Source: Burkholderia lata (GTDB lineage Bacteria > Pseudomonadota > Gammaproteobacteria > Burkholderiales > Burkholderiaceae). Taken from it: 64,000 bases of DNA. Positions 18,499 to 29,012 of the stretch are shown piece by piece. The position numbers and the translations under genes were made by a program. The DNA is taken from positions 2,356,001-2,420,000 of the forward strand of contig NC_007511.1 in the NCBI RefSeq assembly GCF_000012945.1. Direction: 5' to 3'. The notes beneath the pieces were generated by a model that ran no database searches, had not been told where the DNA came from, and worked only from the letters and a program-made list of their open reading frames with translations. Positions within the stretch are counted from its first letter, which is position 1; each line of letters opens with the position of its first letter.

Positions 18499-20679
18499 GT
18501 GAGCCTGTTGAAAATCGCAGTCGAGCCGGCGCTGATTGGTGCCTTCCTCACCACGCACGAACAGGTCGATGTATTTCAGACCGATTTCACGAATATCGCG
18601 GCAATCGTCGTCGGAATCGATTCGGCGCAACAGGTGCTTAAAACCGTCGAAAGAACCGGATTCGCGATTCCGTTCTTCGTCGCGGTCGAGCCCGACCAGG
18701 AAGTGCCGCCGTCGATCCTGCCGAGCGCCAGCGGCGTGATCCAGCTCCGCCACGGCGGACGCCATTACTACGGCCGGCAGATCTCCGCCGCCGCCGACAT
18801 CTACAGCGAGAACCTGCTGCCGCCGTTCTTCAAGGTGATGCGCGAATACGTGCAGCGCGGTTATGTCGAATTCGATTGCCCCGGCCACCAGGGCGGCCAG
18901 TTCTTCTCGAACCATCCGCTCGGCCGGATGTTCTTCGACTTCTTCGGCGAGACGATCTTTCGCGCCGACCTCTGCAATGCCGACGTCCGGCTCGGCGACC
19001 TGCTGATCCACGAAGGCCCGGCGCTGGAAGCGCAGCGCAATGCCGCGCGGATCTACAACGCGGACAAGACCTACTTCGTGCTGAACGGCACGTCTACGTC
19101 GAACAAGGTCGTCACGAGCGCGCTGCTCGCCCCCGACGATCTCGTGCTGTTCGACCGCAACAACCACAAGTCGGTACACCTCGGCGCGCTCGTGCTGTCG
19201 GGCGCGCGGCCGGTCTACCTCGAAACCGCACGCAACGCGTGGGGCCTGATCGGCGGCGTCGACAGCGCGGCGCTCGACGAAGCGCGCATTCGCGACGCGA
19301 TCCGCGACGTCGCACCGGAACGCGCCGACCGGCCGCGGCCGTTCCGGCTCGCGGTGATCCAGCTCGGCACCTACGACGGCACGATCTACAACGCACGCGA
19401 GATCGTCGACCGGATCGGGCATCTGTGCGACTACATCCTGTTCGACTCGGCGTGGGTCGGCTACGAGCAGTTCATCCCGATGATGCAGGACTGCTCGCCG
19501 CTGATGCTGACGCTCGGCCCCGACGATCCCGGCATCTTCGTCACGCAGTCGGTGCACAAGCAGCAGGCCGGTTTCTCGCAGACGTCGCAGATCCACAAGA
19601 AGGACAGCCACATCGAAGGCCAGAAGCGCTTCTGCGATCACCGGCGCTTCAACAACGCGTACATGATCCATGCGTCGACGAGCCCGTTCTACCCGATGTT
19701 CGCGGCACTCGACGTCAACGCGCAGATGCACGCCGGCCCGGCCGGCAAGCGCCTGTGGCGCGACTGCGTGGCGCACGGCGTCGATGCGCGCAAGCTGCTG
19801 CTGAAGACCTGCCGCCAGATCCGACCGTTCGTTCCCCAGAACATCGACGGCCGCCCGTGGGCCGACTACCCGACCGAGCAGATCGTCGACGACCTGCGCT
19901 TCTTCCGCTTCCACCCGGCCGACACGTGGCACGGCTTCGAAGGCTATGCGGACGACCAGTATTTCGTCGACCCGTGCAAGCTGCTGCTGACGACGCCCGG
20001 CATCGATCGCGACACGCACGAATACGCGGCGTTCGGCGCGCCGGCGCCGATCCTGGCGCGCTACCTGCGCGAGCACGGCGTCGTGCCCGAGAAGGCCGAC
20101 CTGTACACGATCCTGTTCCTGCTCACGCCGTCGGAGAGCTTCGGCAAGCTGCAGCATCTGATCGCGCACCTCGCGCAGTTCGAGCGCCATCTCGACCAGG
20201 ACACACCGCTGCGCGAAGCCATTCCGTCACTGTGCGAAGCGTATCCGGAGCTGTACGGCAACATGCGCCTGCGGCAGCTGTGCCAGCGGATGCACGACTT
20301 CTACCGCAGCCACGACATGAAGCATCTGCAGAAGCTGATGTTCCGGCGCGCGCAGTTCCCGAAACAGGCGATGCTGCCGCAGGCCGCCAACGCCGAGCTG
20401 ATTCGCAACAACGTCGAGCTCGTCACGCTCGATCGCATCGAAGGCCGGATCGCGACGGAAGGCGCGCTGCCCTATCCGCCCGGCATCTTCTGCGTGGTGC
20501 CCGGCGAAGCATGGGGCGGCCCGGCGCTCGACTACTTCCGCGCGCTCGAAGCCGGGATCAACGCACTGCCGGGTTTCGAGCCGGAAATCCAGGGCGTCTA
20601 TCTGCAAACGCTGCCGGACGGCACGAAGCAGGCTTCCGCTTACGTCGTGGCAACCGGCACCGACGCGTCACGCGCGTAA
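18499..20679 (+). CDS. speF: Ornithine decarboxylase (SpeF/SpeC type)
   Basis: A 726-residue PLP enzyme very similar along its length to E. coli SpeF. It shows the wing domain (residues 1-105), DCPGHQGGQFF at 126, FDSAWVGYEQFIP near 315, the PLP lysine Lys354 in VTQSVHKQQAGFSQ, and a C-terminal domain ending near QGVYLQTLPDG. It makes putrescine from ornithine. The start is a GTG with a ribosome site (GGGAGAG) 6 bases upstream; a longer frame exists but reads through AT-rich promoter DNA. It is divergent from the AdiA-like gene. Confidence 0.88.
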   Translation: MSLLKIAVEPALIGAFLTTHEQVDVFQTDFTNIAAIVVGIDSAQQVLKTVERTGFAIPFFVAVEPDQEVPPSILPSASGVIQLRHGGRHYYGRQISAAADIYSENLLPPFFKVMREYVQRGYVEFDCPGHQGGQFFSNHPLGRMFFDFFGETIFRADLCNADVRLGDLLIHEGPALEAQRNAARIYNADKTYFVLNGTSTSNKVVTSALLAPDDLVLFDRNNHKSVHLGALVLSGARPVYLETARNAWGLIGGVDSAALDEARIRDAIRDVAPERADRPRPFRLAVIQLGTYDGTIYNAREIVDRIGHLCDYILFDSAWVGYEQFIPMMQDCSPLMLTLGPDDPGIFVTQSVHKQQAGFSQTSQIHKKDSHIEGQKRFCDHRRFNNAYMIHASTSPFYPMFAALDVNAQMHAGPAGKRLWRDCVAHGVDARKLLLKTCRQIRPFVPQNIDGRPWADYPTEQIVDDLRFFRFHPADTWHGFEGYADDQYFVDPCKLLLTTPGIDRDTHEYAAFGAPAPILARYLREHGVVPEKADLYTILFLLTPSESFGKLQHLIAHLAQFERHLDQDTPLREAIPSLCEAYPELYGNMRLRQLCQRMHDFYRSHDMKHLQKLMFRRAQFPKQAMLPQAANAELIRNNVELVTLDRIEGRIATEGALPYPPGIFCVVPGEAWGGPALDYFRALEAGINALPGFEPEIQGVYLQTLPDGTKQASAYVVATGTDASRA

Positions 20680-20895
20680 CCGGGCCCGGTGGGCACTCAC
20701 CGCCCTTCTTCGAGGCCACCGCACGGCACCGGCGCGCGCGCAAGAATCCGCACTTGCGCACCGCCTGACCGTGCGGTACCGTCCTGCTTTCCGGGATAAC
20801 CGAAGCCTCGCCTCGAAACCCATCCGTCGATTCGTTCCGATGCGGCCCCGCCCCCTGCCCGGCGCTGTCGCGTCGCGCGTACAGGAGGGGTTCCG

Positions 20896-22077
20896 TTGGA
20901 CGTTCGCATCTACCTGCTGGCCGCCGCCGTGTTCCTGGCCGGCGTCGCCGAAAACATCTGCGTCGGCATCCTGCCAGCCATCTCAGCCGGGCTGCACGTT
21001 TCGATCGCCGCCGCCGGCCAGCTCACCACGATCTTCTCCGCCGTGTTCGCGCTGGCCGCGCTCGTCGCGGCAGCCTGCGTCGCGCGTGTCGAGCGGCGCA
21101 CCGCACTGCTCGCGTCGCTCGGCGTGTTCGCCGCCGCGAACCTGTGCGCCGCGGCCAGTCCCGGCTATGCGAGCCTGTTCGCCGCGCGCGTGCTGATGGC
21201 TGCGAGCTGTGCGACGCTGATCCTCGTCGCGACGCGGTTCGCGGCCGAACTTGCGCCGGCGTCGCAACGCGGCCGCGCGATCGGCATCGTGTTCATGGGG
21301 ATCAGCGCGTCGCTCGTGCTCGGCGTGCCGATCGGGATGCGGATCGCCGACTGGGCCGGCTGGCGCGCGGTGTTCGTGTCGATCGCCTTGCCTGCGCTGC
21401 CGCTCGCGATCTGGCTTGGCCGGCGATTGCCTCGCATGGCGCCGGCTGCCGTCACCGCCACCGCTGCTGCCGATGCCGCGGGCACACCGTCATATCGCGC
21501 GGTGCTCGCCCGCCCTCGGCTGGTGGCTGCGCAACTCGTCTCCATCGCGATGATCGGCGGTCACTTCACGCTGTTCGCGTATCTCACGCCGTATCTGCAG
21601 GCCGTGCTGTCGCCGAGCGCAGCCGCGCTCGAAGGGTTGTACGTCGCATTTGGAATCGCCGGCGTGACCGGCGCATGGCTTGGCGGACTCTTCTCGGACC
21701 GGCTCGGCGCATCGCGTGCGCTGTGGGCGTGCCCGGCCGTGTTTCTCGTCGCGATGGCCGTGCTGCCCGCGGCTGGTGTATCGCCGCTCGCCTTCGTGCC
21801 CGCGATGATGCTGTGGGGCGGCATCAGCTGGTCGATCTCGCCGATCGTGCAGAACTACCTGATCCACACTGCGCCGTCGCTGGCCGATGCGAGCGTCGGC
21901 ATCAACGTGTCGGCCATGCATGCGGGTGTTGCAGTCGGTTCGGCGCTCGGCGGCGTGCTCGTCGAACACGACGCGCTGCGCGTCACGCCGTGGGCCGGAT
22001 GCGGGCTCGTGGCCGTGGCGCTCGCGTGCGCCTGCCTCGCGGCGTGGCCCGCGCGACAGGCCGCGCGCGCATCGTGA
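20896..22077 (+). CDS. MFS transporter, sugar-efflux/drug-efflux type
   Basis: A 393-residue, 12-helix major facilitator protein related to AraJ/PbuE-type exporters (DHA1). Visible motifs are ENICVGILPAISAGL in helix 1, the loop RVERRTALLAS and a central PSYRAVLARPRLV cytoplasmic loop. The start is TTG, preceded by an excellent ribosome site (AGGAGGGG) at 5 bases. It is convergent with the iron alcohol dehydrogenase of the next operon. The exported compound cannot be told from the sequence. Confidence 0.8.
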   Translation: MDVRIYLLAAAVFLAGVAENICVGILPAISAGLHVSIAAAGQLTTIFSAVFALAALVAAACVARVERRTALLASLGVFAAANLCAAASPGYASLFAARVLMAASCATLILVATRFAAELAPASQRGRAIGIVFMGISASLVLGVPIGMRIADWAGWRAVFVSIALPALPLAIWLGRRLPRMAPAAVTATAAADAAGTPSYRAVLARPRLVAAQLVSIAMIGGHFTLFAYLTPYLQAVLSPSAAALEGLYVAFGIAGVTGAWLGGLFSDRLGASRALWACPAVFLVAMAVLPAAGVSPLAFVPAMMLWGGISWSISPIVQNYLIHTAPSLADASVGINVSAMHAGVAVGSALGGVLVEHDALRVTPWAGCGLVAVALACACLAAWPARQAARAS

Positions 22078-22083
22078 ATGCAT

Positions 22084-22111
22084 GGCGGGCGGCGCAACGC
22101 GCCCGCCCGCC
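22084..22111. terminator. Strong GC hairpin between convergent genes
   Basis: GGCGGGCG pairs with CGCCCGCC around a 12-base loop that itself contains a short stem. It fills the 37-base gap between the ends of the MFS gene and the seven-gene operon. It lacks a U tract, so termination is an inference from position and stability. Confidence 0.5.
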
Positions 22112-22114
22112 GCA

Positions 22115-23272
22115 TCACCACGCCTGCCGGTAGATCTCCAGCGCGTCGGCCTCCGTCACCTCGCGTGGATTGTTCACGAGCAGGCGCGTCTGCAGCATCG
22201 CATCCGACGCCATCCTCGGCAGGTCATCTTCCCCGATGCCGACTTCGCGCAGCGTGCGCGGGATGCCCGTCGCGACGATCAGCCGGTCGATCTCGGCGAT
22301 CAGCGCGTGCGTACGCGCTTCATCGCTGCCCGTCGCCGACGGCGCGACGATCGCCGCGAGTTCCGCATACAGCGGCGCGGCGGCCGGCGCGTTGAACCGC
22401 AGCACGTGCGGCAGCACGAGCGCATTCGACAGCCCGTGCGGCACATGGAAGATCCCGCCGACCGGATAGGCCAGCGCGTGCACGGCCGCGACCGGTGCAT
22501 TCGCGAACGCCTGCCCCGCGAACATCGCGCCGACCAGCATCGCCTCGCGCGCGTGGCGGTTGTGGCCGTCGTCGCATGCCGCGAGCAGGTTGCGCGACAG
22601 CAGCGTCAGCGCGTGGGTCGCCAGCATGTCGGACACCGGGTTCTTCAGCCGCGCGGACGTGTAGGCCTCGATCGCATGCACCATCGCGTCGATACCTGTC
22701 GCGGCCGTGGCCGCACGCGGCAGGCCGAGCGTCAGTTCGGCATCGAGGATCGCGACATCCGCGAACAGGTGCGGCGACACGACGCCCATCTTGCGCGCCT
22801 CGCCGACCGTGACGATCGACACGGCCGTCACTTCGGAGCCGGTGCCGGCCGTCGTCGGCATCTGCACGAGTGGCAACCGCGCGCTCGTCACCTTGTCGAC
22901 GCCGTACATGTCGGCCAGCGCCTGCCGCCCCGGCGCGAGCACCGCGATCAGCTTCGCGACGTCCATCGACGATCCGCCGCCCAGGCCGAGCACGATCTCC
23001 GCATCGGCCGCGACGGCCCGTTCGGTCGCGTCCAGCACCACGTGCTCGGGCGGATCGGCGATCACGTCGTCGATCACGGTGACTTGCCAGCCGTGCGCGG
23101 CGAGGCTCTCCAGCGCGGGCGCGAGCACGCCGCTGCGATGCAGGAAGGCATCGGTGACCACACACAGCCGCACGAGCGCCGGAAAGCGTTCGCGCAACAA
23201 CTCGCCGAGCCGGCGCGCGGCGCCGAATTCGACGACCTGCGTCGGAACCGTACGGAATTGAAACGGGTTCAT
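22115..23272 (-). CDS. Iron-containing alcohol dehydrogenase
   Basis: A 385-residue group III (Fe-ADH) enzyme. The NAD-binding part has GLGGGSSMDVAKL, and MPTTAGTGSEVT follows at about residue 140. The metal-binding region shows the Asp and His of GIDAMVHAIEAYTS and the two His of GGIFHVPHGLSNALVLPHVLRF. It would interconvert an alcohol and an aldehyde or ketone with NAD(P). It is the last gene of the seven-gene operon and overlaps the upstream gene by 4 bases (ATGA), so the two are translationally coupled. The substrate is unknown; see the operon finding. Confidence 0.85.
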   Translation of the reverse strand: MNPFQFRTVPTQVVEFGAARRLGELLRERFPALVRLCVVTDAFLHRSGVLAPALESLAAHGWQVTVIDDVIADPPEHVVLDATERAVAADAEIVLGLGGGSSMDVAKLIAVLAPGRQALADMYGVDKVTSARLPLVQMPTTAGTGSEVTAVSIVTVGEARKMGVVSPHLFADVAILDAELTLGLPRAATAATGIDAMVHAIEAYTSARLKNPVSDMLATHALTLLSRNLLAACDDGHNRHAREAMLVGAMFAGQAFANAPVAAVHALAYPVGGIFHVPHGLSNALVLPHVLRFNAPAAAPLYAELAAIVAPSATGSDEARTHALIAEIDRLIVATGIPRTLREVGIGEDDLPRMASDAMLQTRLLVNNPREVTEADALEIYRQAW

Positions 23273-23604
23273 CGAGTGCCTCCCGGTGGCGTCGCCGTGC
23301 CGGTGTCCGGCTTCACCATGTAGCTCGACACTTCACGGCGATCGAGCAACGGAATGATCGCGCCGAACCCGATCCGCTGGAAATGCGGCGTTTCCCGATG
23401 CACGTCGAGGCCGTCCGCGTCGCGGTAGCGTTCGAGGATCACGACGTGGTCGGGGTTCTCCGGCGACCGGAAATACGCGTAGTCGAGATTCTTCGGCTCG
23501 GCACGCGTCAGCGGCGCGAGCTCCGCAAGCAATTCGATCACGCGATCGCCGTTGCCGGGTTTGGCGTAGAAATGCGCGATGACCTGCAGGTAAGGTTCGT
23601 TCAT
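23269..23604 (-). CDS. Antibiotic biosynthesis monooxygenase (ABM) domain protein
   Basis: A 111-residue single-domain protein of the dimeric alpha-beta barrel (ABM/YgiN) type, seen in LQVIAHFYAKPGNGDRVIELLAEL and VILERYRDADGLDVHRETPHFQ. Family members range from quinol monooxygenases to small scavenging enzymes. Its stop overlaps the start of the iron alcohol dehydrogenase gene by 4 bases, and it is 28 bases after the GlpP-like gene. A role in the same pathway is therefore likely but undefined. Confidence 0.75.
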   Translation of the reverse strand: MNEPYLQVIAHFYAKPGNGDRVIELLAELAPLTRAEPKNLDYAYFRSPENPDHVVILERYRDADGLDVHRETPHFQRIGFGAIIPLLDRREVSSYMVKPDTGTATPPGGTR

Positions 23605-23632
23605 GTTGCGCTCCGTGTTCGACTGGGGGCCG

Positions 23633-24208
23633 TCACGACGACGGGTCAAAATTCCACCATGCGCTGTCGCTCGTCGACACCGCGACTGCACCGTGCCGCC
23701 TTGCGCTGCGCACGTCGTCCGCGTTGCCGACGAAGCCCGACGCGACGATCGGCGGCAACGCCTGCCGGTCGGCTTCGCTCAGGTGCGCGAGCATCGGCGC
23801 CGGCATCAGCTGCACGAGGTTCGGATCGCTCTGCTCGATCGCCTTCACGCTGCGCGGCCAGGTCGAGCGGTCGGTCACGAATACCTTCTGCATCGTGATC
23901 AGCCCAGCGCGGTTCGCGCGCTGGATCGTCGCGACGCGCGTGGAGACGAGGCTCGCGACGCCGATATCGGCCAGATATTCGACGCCGCCCTTGTCTTGCG
24001 ACAGCCCGTCGCAACTGTCGATGTTGACGATCACGAACTTGCCGGCGCGGGCGAGCGCCACGACCACCGCCTGCAGCCGGCGCAGATCGACGTTCGCGAC
24101 GATGCCGACCTCGGCCGCGCTATCGATGAAGCTGTCCGCCTGCTCGACGCCATACAGCGTGGCGATGACGGGATGACGGGCGAGACGCGCGCCCAGCGAC
24201 TTGTCCAT
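23633..24208 (-). CDS. GlpP-like glycerol-3-phosphate-responsive antiterminator family protein
   Basis: A 191-residue protein of the GlpP family, a TIM-barrel fold. Family motifs seen are HPVIATLYGVEQADSFIDS at the start, KFVIVNIDSCDGLSQDKGGVEYL, GVASLVSTRVATIQRA, and a C-terminal PPIVASGFVGNADDV. In Bacillus, GlpP binds glycerol-3-phosphate and lets transcription pass a leader terminator of glpD. Here it lies inside an operon that also has a GlpD homologue, starting 5 bases after the AGPS-like gene. I found no terminator hairpin in the operon leader, so its role as an antiterminator here is uncertain. Confidence 0.8.
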   Translation of the reverse strand: MDKSLGARLARHPVIATLYGVEQADSFIDSAAEVGIVANVDLRRLQAVVVALARAGKFVIVNIDSCDGLSQDKGGVEYLADIGVASLVSTRVATIQRANRAGLITMQKVFVTDRSTWPRSVKAIEQSDPNLVQLMPAPMLAHLSEADRQALPPIVASGFVGNADDVRSARRHGAVAVSTSDSAWWNFDPSS

Positions 24209-24213
24209 GACGT

Positions 24214-25772
<1,559 letters not shown>

Positions 25773-25776
<4 letters not shown>

Positions 25777-27452
25777 CCGATATCTCCCATGAGGATGGAT
25801 TTTTCGAGGGCGACGGCGGCGACGTAGTCGCGCACCTGGCTGGCGACGGCCGCATCGGACAGGCCGAGCTCCGCCTTGAGTATTTCTCCGACGCGCGGTG
25901 CCGCGCGCGCCGACGCGTCGCGCGCCATCAGCCGCGCGCGGGTGCGCCGCGACAGCACGTCGTCGACACTGCGCGCGAATTCGTGGCGCACCGCGTAGAG
26001 CACTTCCGCTTCGCTGTACGGCAGCCCTTCGACGATCGGCGCAAGCAGCGACGGTGCCGCATCGGCGAGGTCGCCGACGAAGCGCGCTTCGGTGCCGTAG
26101 CGTTCGCCGAGATGCGCGGCGAGCCCACCCGATGCGACGATCGCCTGCGGGTCATAGCCGGCCGCGCCCAGCAGGTAGGCCGATTTCGTGTGGCAGCGCG
26201 TGCGGCGGCCGAGCAGCTTGCCGACCGTATCGATCGTCTGCTCGGCCATGTGCCGCGACGTCGTCAGCTTGCCGCCGACGATCGTCACGAGCCCGTCGGG
26301 CGCGACGTGGATCTCGTGATTGCGCTTCATCTCGATCGTCTTGCCGCCGGGCGGCCCGACAAGCGGCCGGCAGCCGGCGATGCTGCCGACCACGTCGTCC
26401 GCATTCAGGTCGACTTTCAACGCGGAACGCGCGCCTTCGAGCAGGAAATCGAGCTCCTGCCGCGTGCAGTGCACGTCGTCGAGATCGCCGTCGTAGTCTT
26501 CGTCGGTCGTGCCGAGATACGACACGTTGCCCCAGCGCGTGATCGTCGCGCGGCGGTTGCGGCCCGGCACGGGGATCGTCACCGTGCAGTCGTTGCGGAT
26601 CTTCAGCCACGGAATCGCAACGTGTACGCCCTTCGCGGGGCGCACCTGCAACGCGGCCGTGTCACCCTTGCGCGCGCCGGTCCAGTCGCGCAGCCAGACG
26701 CCCGTCGCCATCACGACCACGCGCGCACGGATGCGCCGCTCGCGGCCGTCGGCATGCACGATCGCGCCATCGACCTTGCCGTGGCCATCGCGCGTCAGCT
26801 CGACCACGCGTGCATGGTTCGCCACGGCCGCACCGTGAAACGCGGCCGTGCGCACGAGGTTCAGCGTCAGGCGCGCATCGTCGACGCGCGCGTCGAAGTA
26901 CAGGAAGCCGCCGGTCAGGTACGTCTCGTTGAAGGTCGGGCAATGCGACAGGACCTCGGCCTTCGTCAGCTTCTGGTGCAGGATGCCCTCGCGCCAGCCG
27001 CCGGCGATGTCGTAGGTCCACAGCAGGCTTTCGAAGGCTTTCGCGAGACGCGCATCGAACACGCCTTCGCGCTCCATCACCGGGAACAGGAACGGCAGCC
27101 GCTGCACGAGATGGCGGGCGTTGCGCCGCAGCCGCTGCCGCTCGAGCAGCGAATGGCGCACGAGCCCGAGATTGCCCTGCTCGATGTAGCGCAGCCCGCC
27201 GTGCACCATCTTCGACGATTTCGACGACGTGCCCGATGCGAAGTCGCTTTTCTCGACGAGCGCGACGCGCAACCCGCGCAGGCTCGCGTCGAACGCCGCA
27301 TACGCGCCCGTCACGCCGCCCCCGACGATCAGCACGTCGAACGTATCCGTCTCGAGTCGCGCCAGGTGCTCGTCGCGATTCACGCGCAGCGGCTCGGTCC
27401 CCGTCATGCCGGCGCGGTCCGTCTGTGGTTTTCTGGATGGCAAAAACATCAT
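25773..27452 (-). CDS. glpD: FAD-dependent glycerol-3-phosphate dehydrogenase (GlpD-like)
   Basis: A 559-residue flavoprotein. The dinucleotide-binding motif VLIVGGGVTGAYAAFDASLRG lies at about residues 39-59, followed by the GlpD signature SGTSSKSSKMVHGGLRYIEQGN and a C-terminal regulatory part with GGKLTTSRHMAEQ. It oxidises glycerol-3-phosphate, or a similar polyol phosphate, to DHAP and passes electrons to quinone at the membrane. The start may be the first or second of two adjacent Met codons. It lies 18 bases after the FGGY kinase gene, so kinase product to dehydrogenase is the expected flow. Confidence 0.85.
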
Positions 27453-27470
27453 GCTGGTCGTTCTCCGTGC

Positions 27471-29012
27471 TCACGCATGAGCGAAATCGGCCGCGTGCGC
27501 GAGCTCGGATGCGATCCGCGCATGCCAGGCCGCGCGCCGGCGCTGCCGGCTGTCCGCATCGATCGAGGGTTCGAAAACGGCGTCGGTGACGAGCGTCGCG
27601 CGGGCCGCGTCGAGCGAATCCCACAACAGCCCCGACGCACCCGCGAGAAACGCCGCACCGCGCAGGCTCGCGCGATCGCCCTCGCGCATCCGGCGCACGG
27701 GTACGCCGCTCACGTCGGCCTGGATCTGCAGCAGCGTGTCGCTGCCCGCGAGGCCGCCGCCGACGATCAGCTCCGATACGTCGGCCCGCGCGACGGCCTG
27801 GTTGGCCTCCATGCACGACGCGACCGAATGCGCGATGCCTTCGAGCACCGCGTACGCCACCTCGGCCTGCGTCGTCGCGATCGAGATGCCCGACAGCAGC
27901 GCACGCGCGTTCGGCTCCATCCGCGGCACACGCAGGCCGGTGAGCGCCGGCACGAACGTCACGCCGCGCGCCGATTGCACCGTGCCGGCCAGCGTGCTGA
28001 TCTGCGCCGGATCGTCGAACCAGCGCAGTTTTTCGCAGACCCAGCGCAACGCCGAGCCGGTCGTCGCGACGAAGGTTTCGAGCGAGTAATGCGACACGCC
28101 GCCATGCCGCCGCGCGGTCATCGCCAGCGTGCCGTCGTGCGCGTGACCGGGTTGTGCGTGCGATCCGGCGTCGGGGCGTACCGTGCCGGTCAACAGGTCG
28201 ACGAAGCTGCCGGTGCCATGCACGCACATCGCCTGGCCACGCTCGACGCAGCCGAGACCGACGGCGCCCGCGAACTGGTCGCCCGCACACGCGAGGATCG
28301 GTACGCCGATACCGAGCACGTCTTCGCGCGTGCGGCCGAACGCGTCGGCATCCTCGCGCAGCGCGGGCAACAACGCGTGCGGGAAACCCAATGCCTCGAG
28401 CCACGGATCGAAATACCGATGCTCGCCGAGCAGGTACGCGCTGGCGGAGGTTGCGTTGGTCGGCGTCGTCACGCACTCGCGCGCATCCGACAGGTGCCAC
28501 AGCAGCCACGTATCGATCGTGCCGAACGCGAGACAGCCGGCACGATGCGCATCGGCGACCGCCCGCGACGAGCGCATCTGGTGCACGGCCCACAGATACG
28601 GCGAACGCACGCCGGCCGGCCGGCCGACCTGCGGCACGAGCACGCGATCCCAGTCGGCCGCGAGACGGTCGAGCTCGGCGGCATGACGCGTGTCCTGCCA
28701 GACCATCGCGGGCACGAGTGCGCGCCCGGTCCGCGTATCCCACAGCACGGCGGTCGCGCGCTGCGTCGCGAGCGCCAGCGCGACGACGCGTACCCCCATT
28801 CGCTGCGCATGCGCGAGCGTGGCGCGGCAGACCGCGAGCGTCTTGTCGAGGATGGCATTCGCATCCTGTTCGACGACGCCCGGCCGCGGGCTGTCGACCG
28901 ACAGCGGCAGGTATTCAAGGCACGACACGTGCCCACTCGCGTCGACAAGCGCGGCACGTGTGCCGGACGTGCCTTCGTCGATGGCGAGAATGACGTTTCG
29001 GGAAGCGGTCAT
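27471..29012 (-). CDS. FGGY-family carbohydrate kinase, glycerol-kinase-like
   Basis: A 513-residue kinase. The N-terminal ATPase motif (NVILAIDEGTSGTRAALVD) and the VVEQDANAI segment match glycerol kinase. The second domain has GDQFAGAVGLGCVERGQAMCVHGTGSFVDLLTG and the FGGY C-terminal signature region SELIVGGGLAGSDTLLQIQAD. Key substrate contacts of GlpK are only partly kept, so the substrate could be glycerol or a related polyol. It overlaps the transporter gene by 4 bases and precedes the GlpD-like gene, giving an uptake, phosphorylation and oxidation order. Confidence 0.82.
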   Translation of the reverse strand: MTASRNVILAIDEGTSGTRAALVDASGHVSCLEYLPLSVDSPRPGVVEQDANAILDKTLAVCRATLAHAQRMGVRVVALALATQRATAVLWDTRTGRALVPAMVWQDTRHAAELDRLAADWDRVLVPQVGRPAGVRSPYLWAVHQMRSSRAVADAHRAGCLAFGTIDTWLLWHLSDARECVTTPTNATSASAYLLGEHRYFDPWLEALGFPHALLPALREDADAFGRTREDVLGIGVPILACAGDQFAGAVGLGCVERGQAMCVHGTGSFVDLLTGTVRPDAGSHAQPGHAHDGTLAMTARRHGGVSHYSLETFVATTGSALRWVCEKLRWFDDPAQISTLAGTVQSARGVTFVPALTGLRVPRMEPNARALLSGISIATTQAEVAYAVLEGIAHSVASCMEANQAVARADVSELIVGGGLAGSDTLLQIQADVSGVPVRRMREGDRASLRGAAFLAGASGLLWDSLDAARATLVTDAVFEPSIDADSRQRRRAAWHARIASELAHAADFAHA

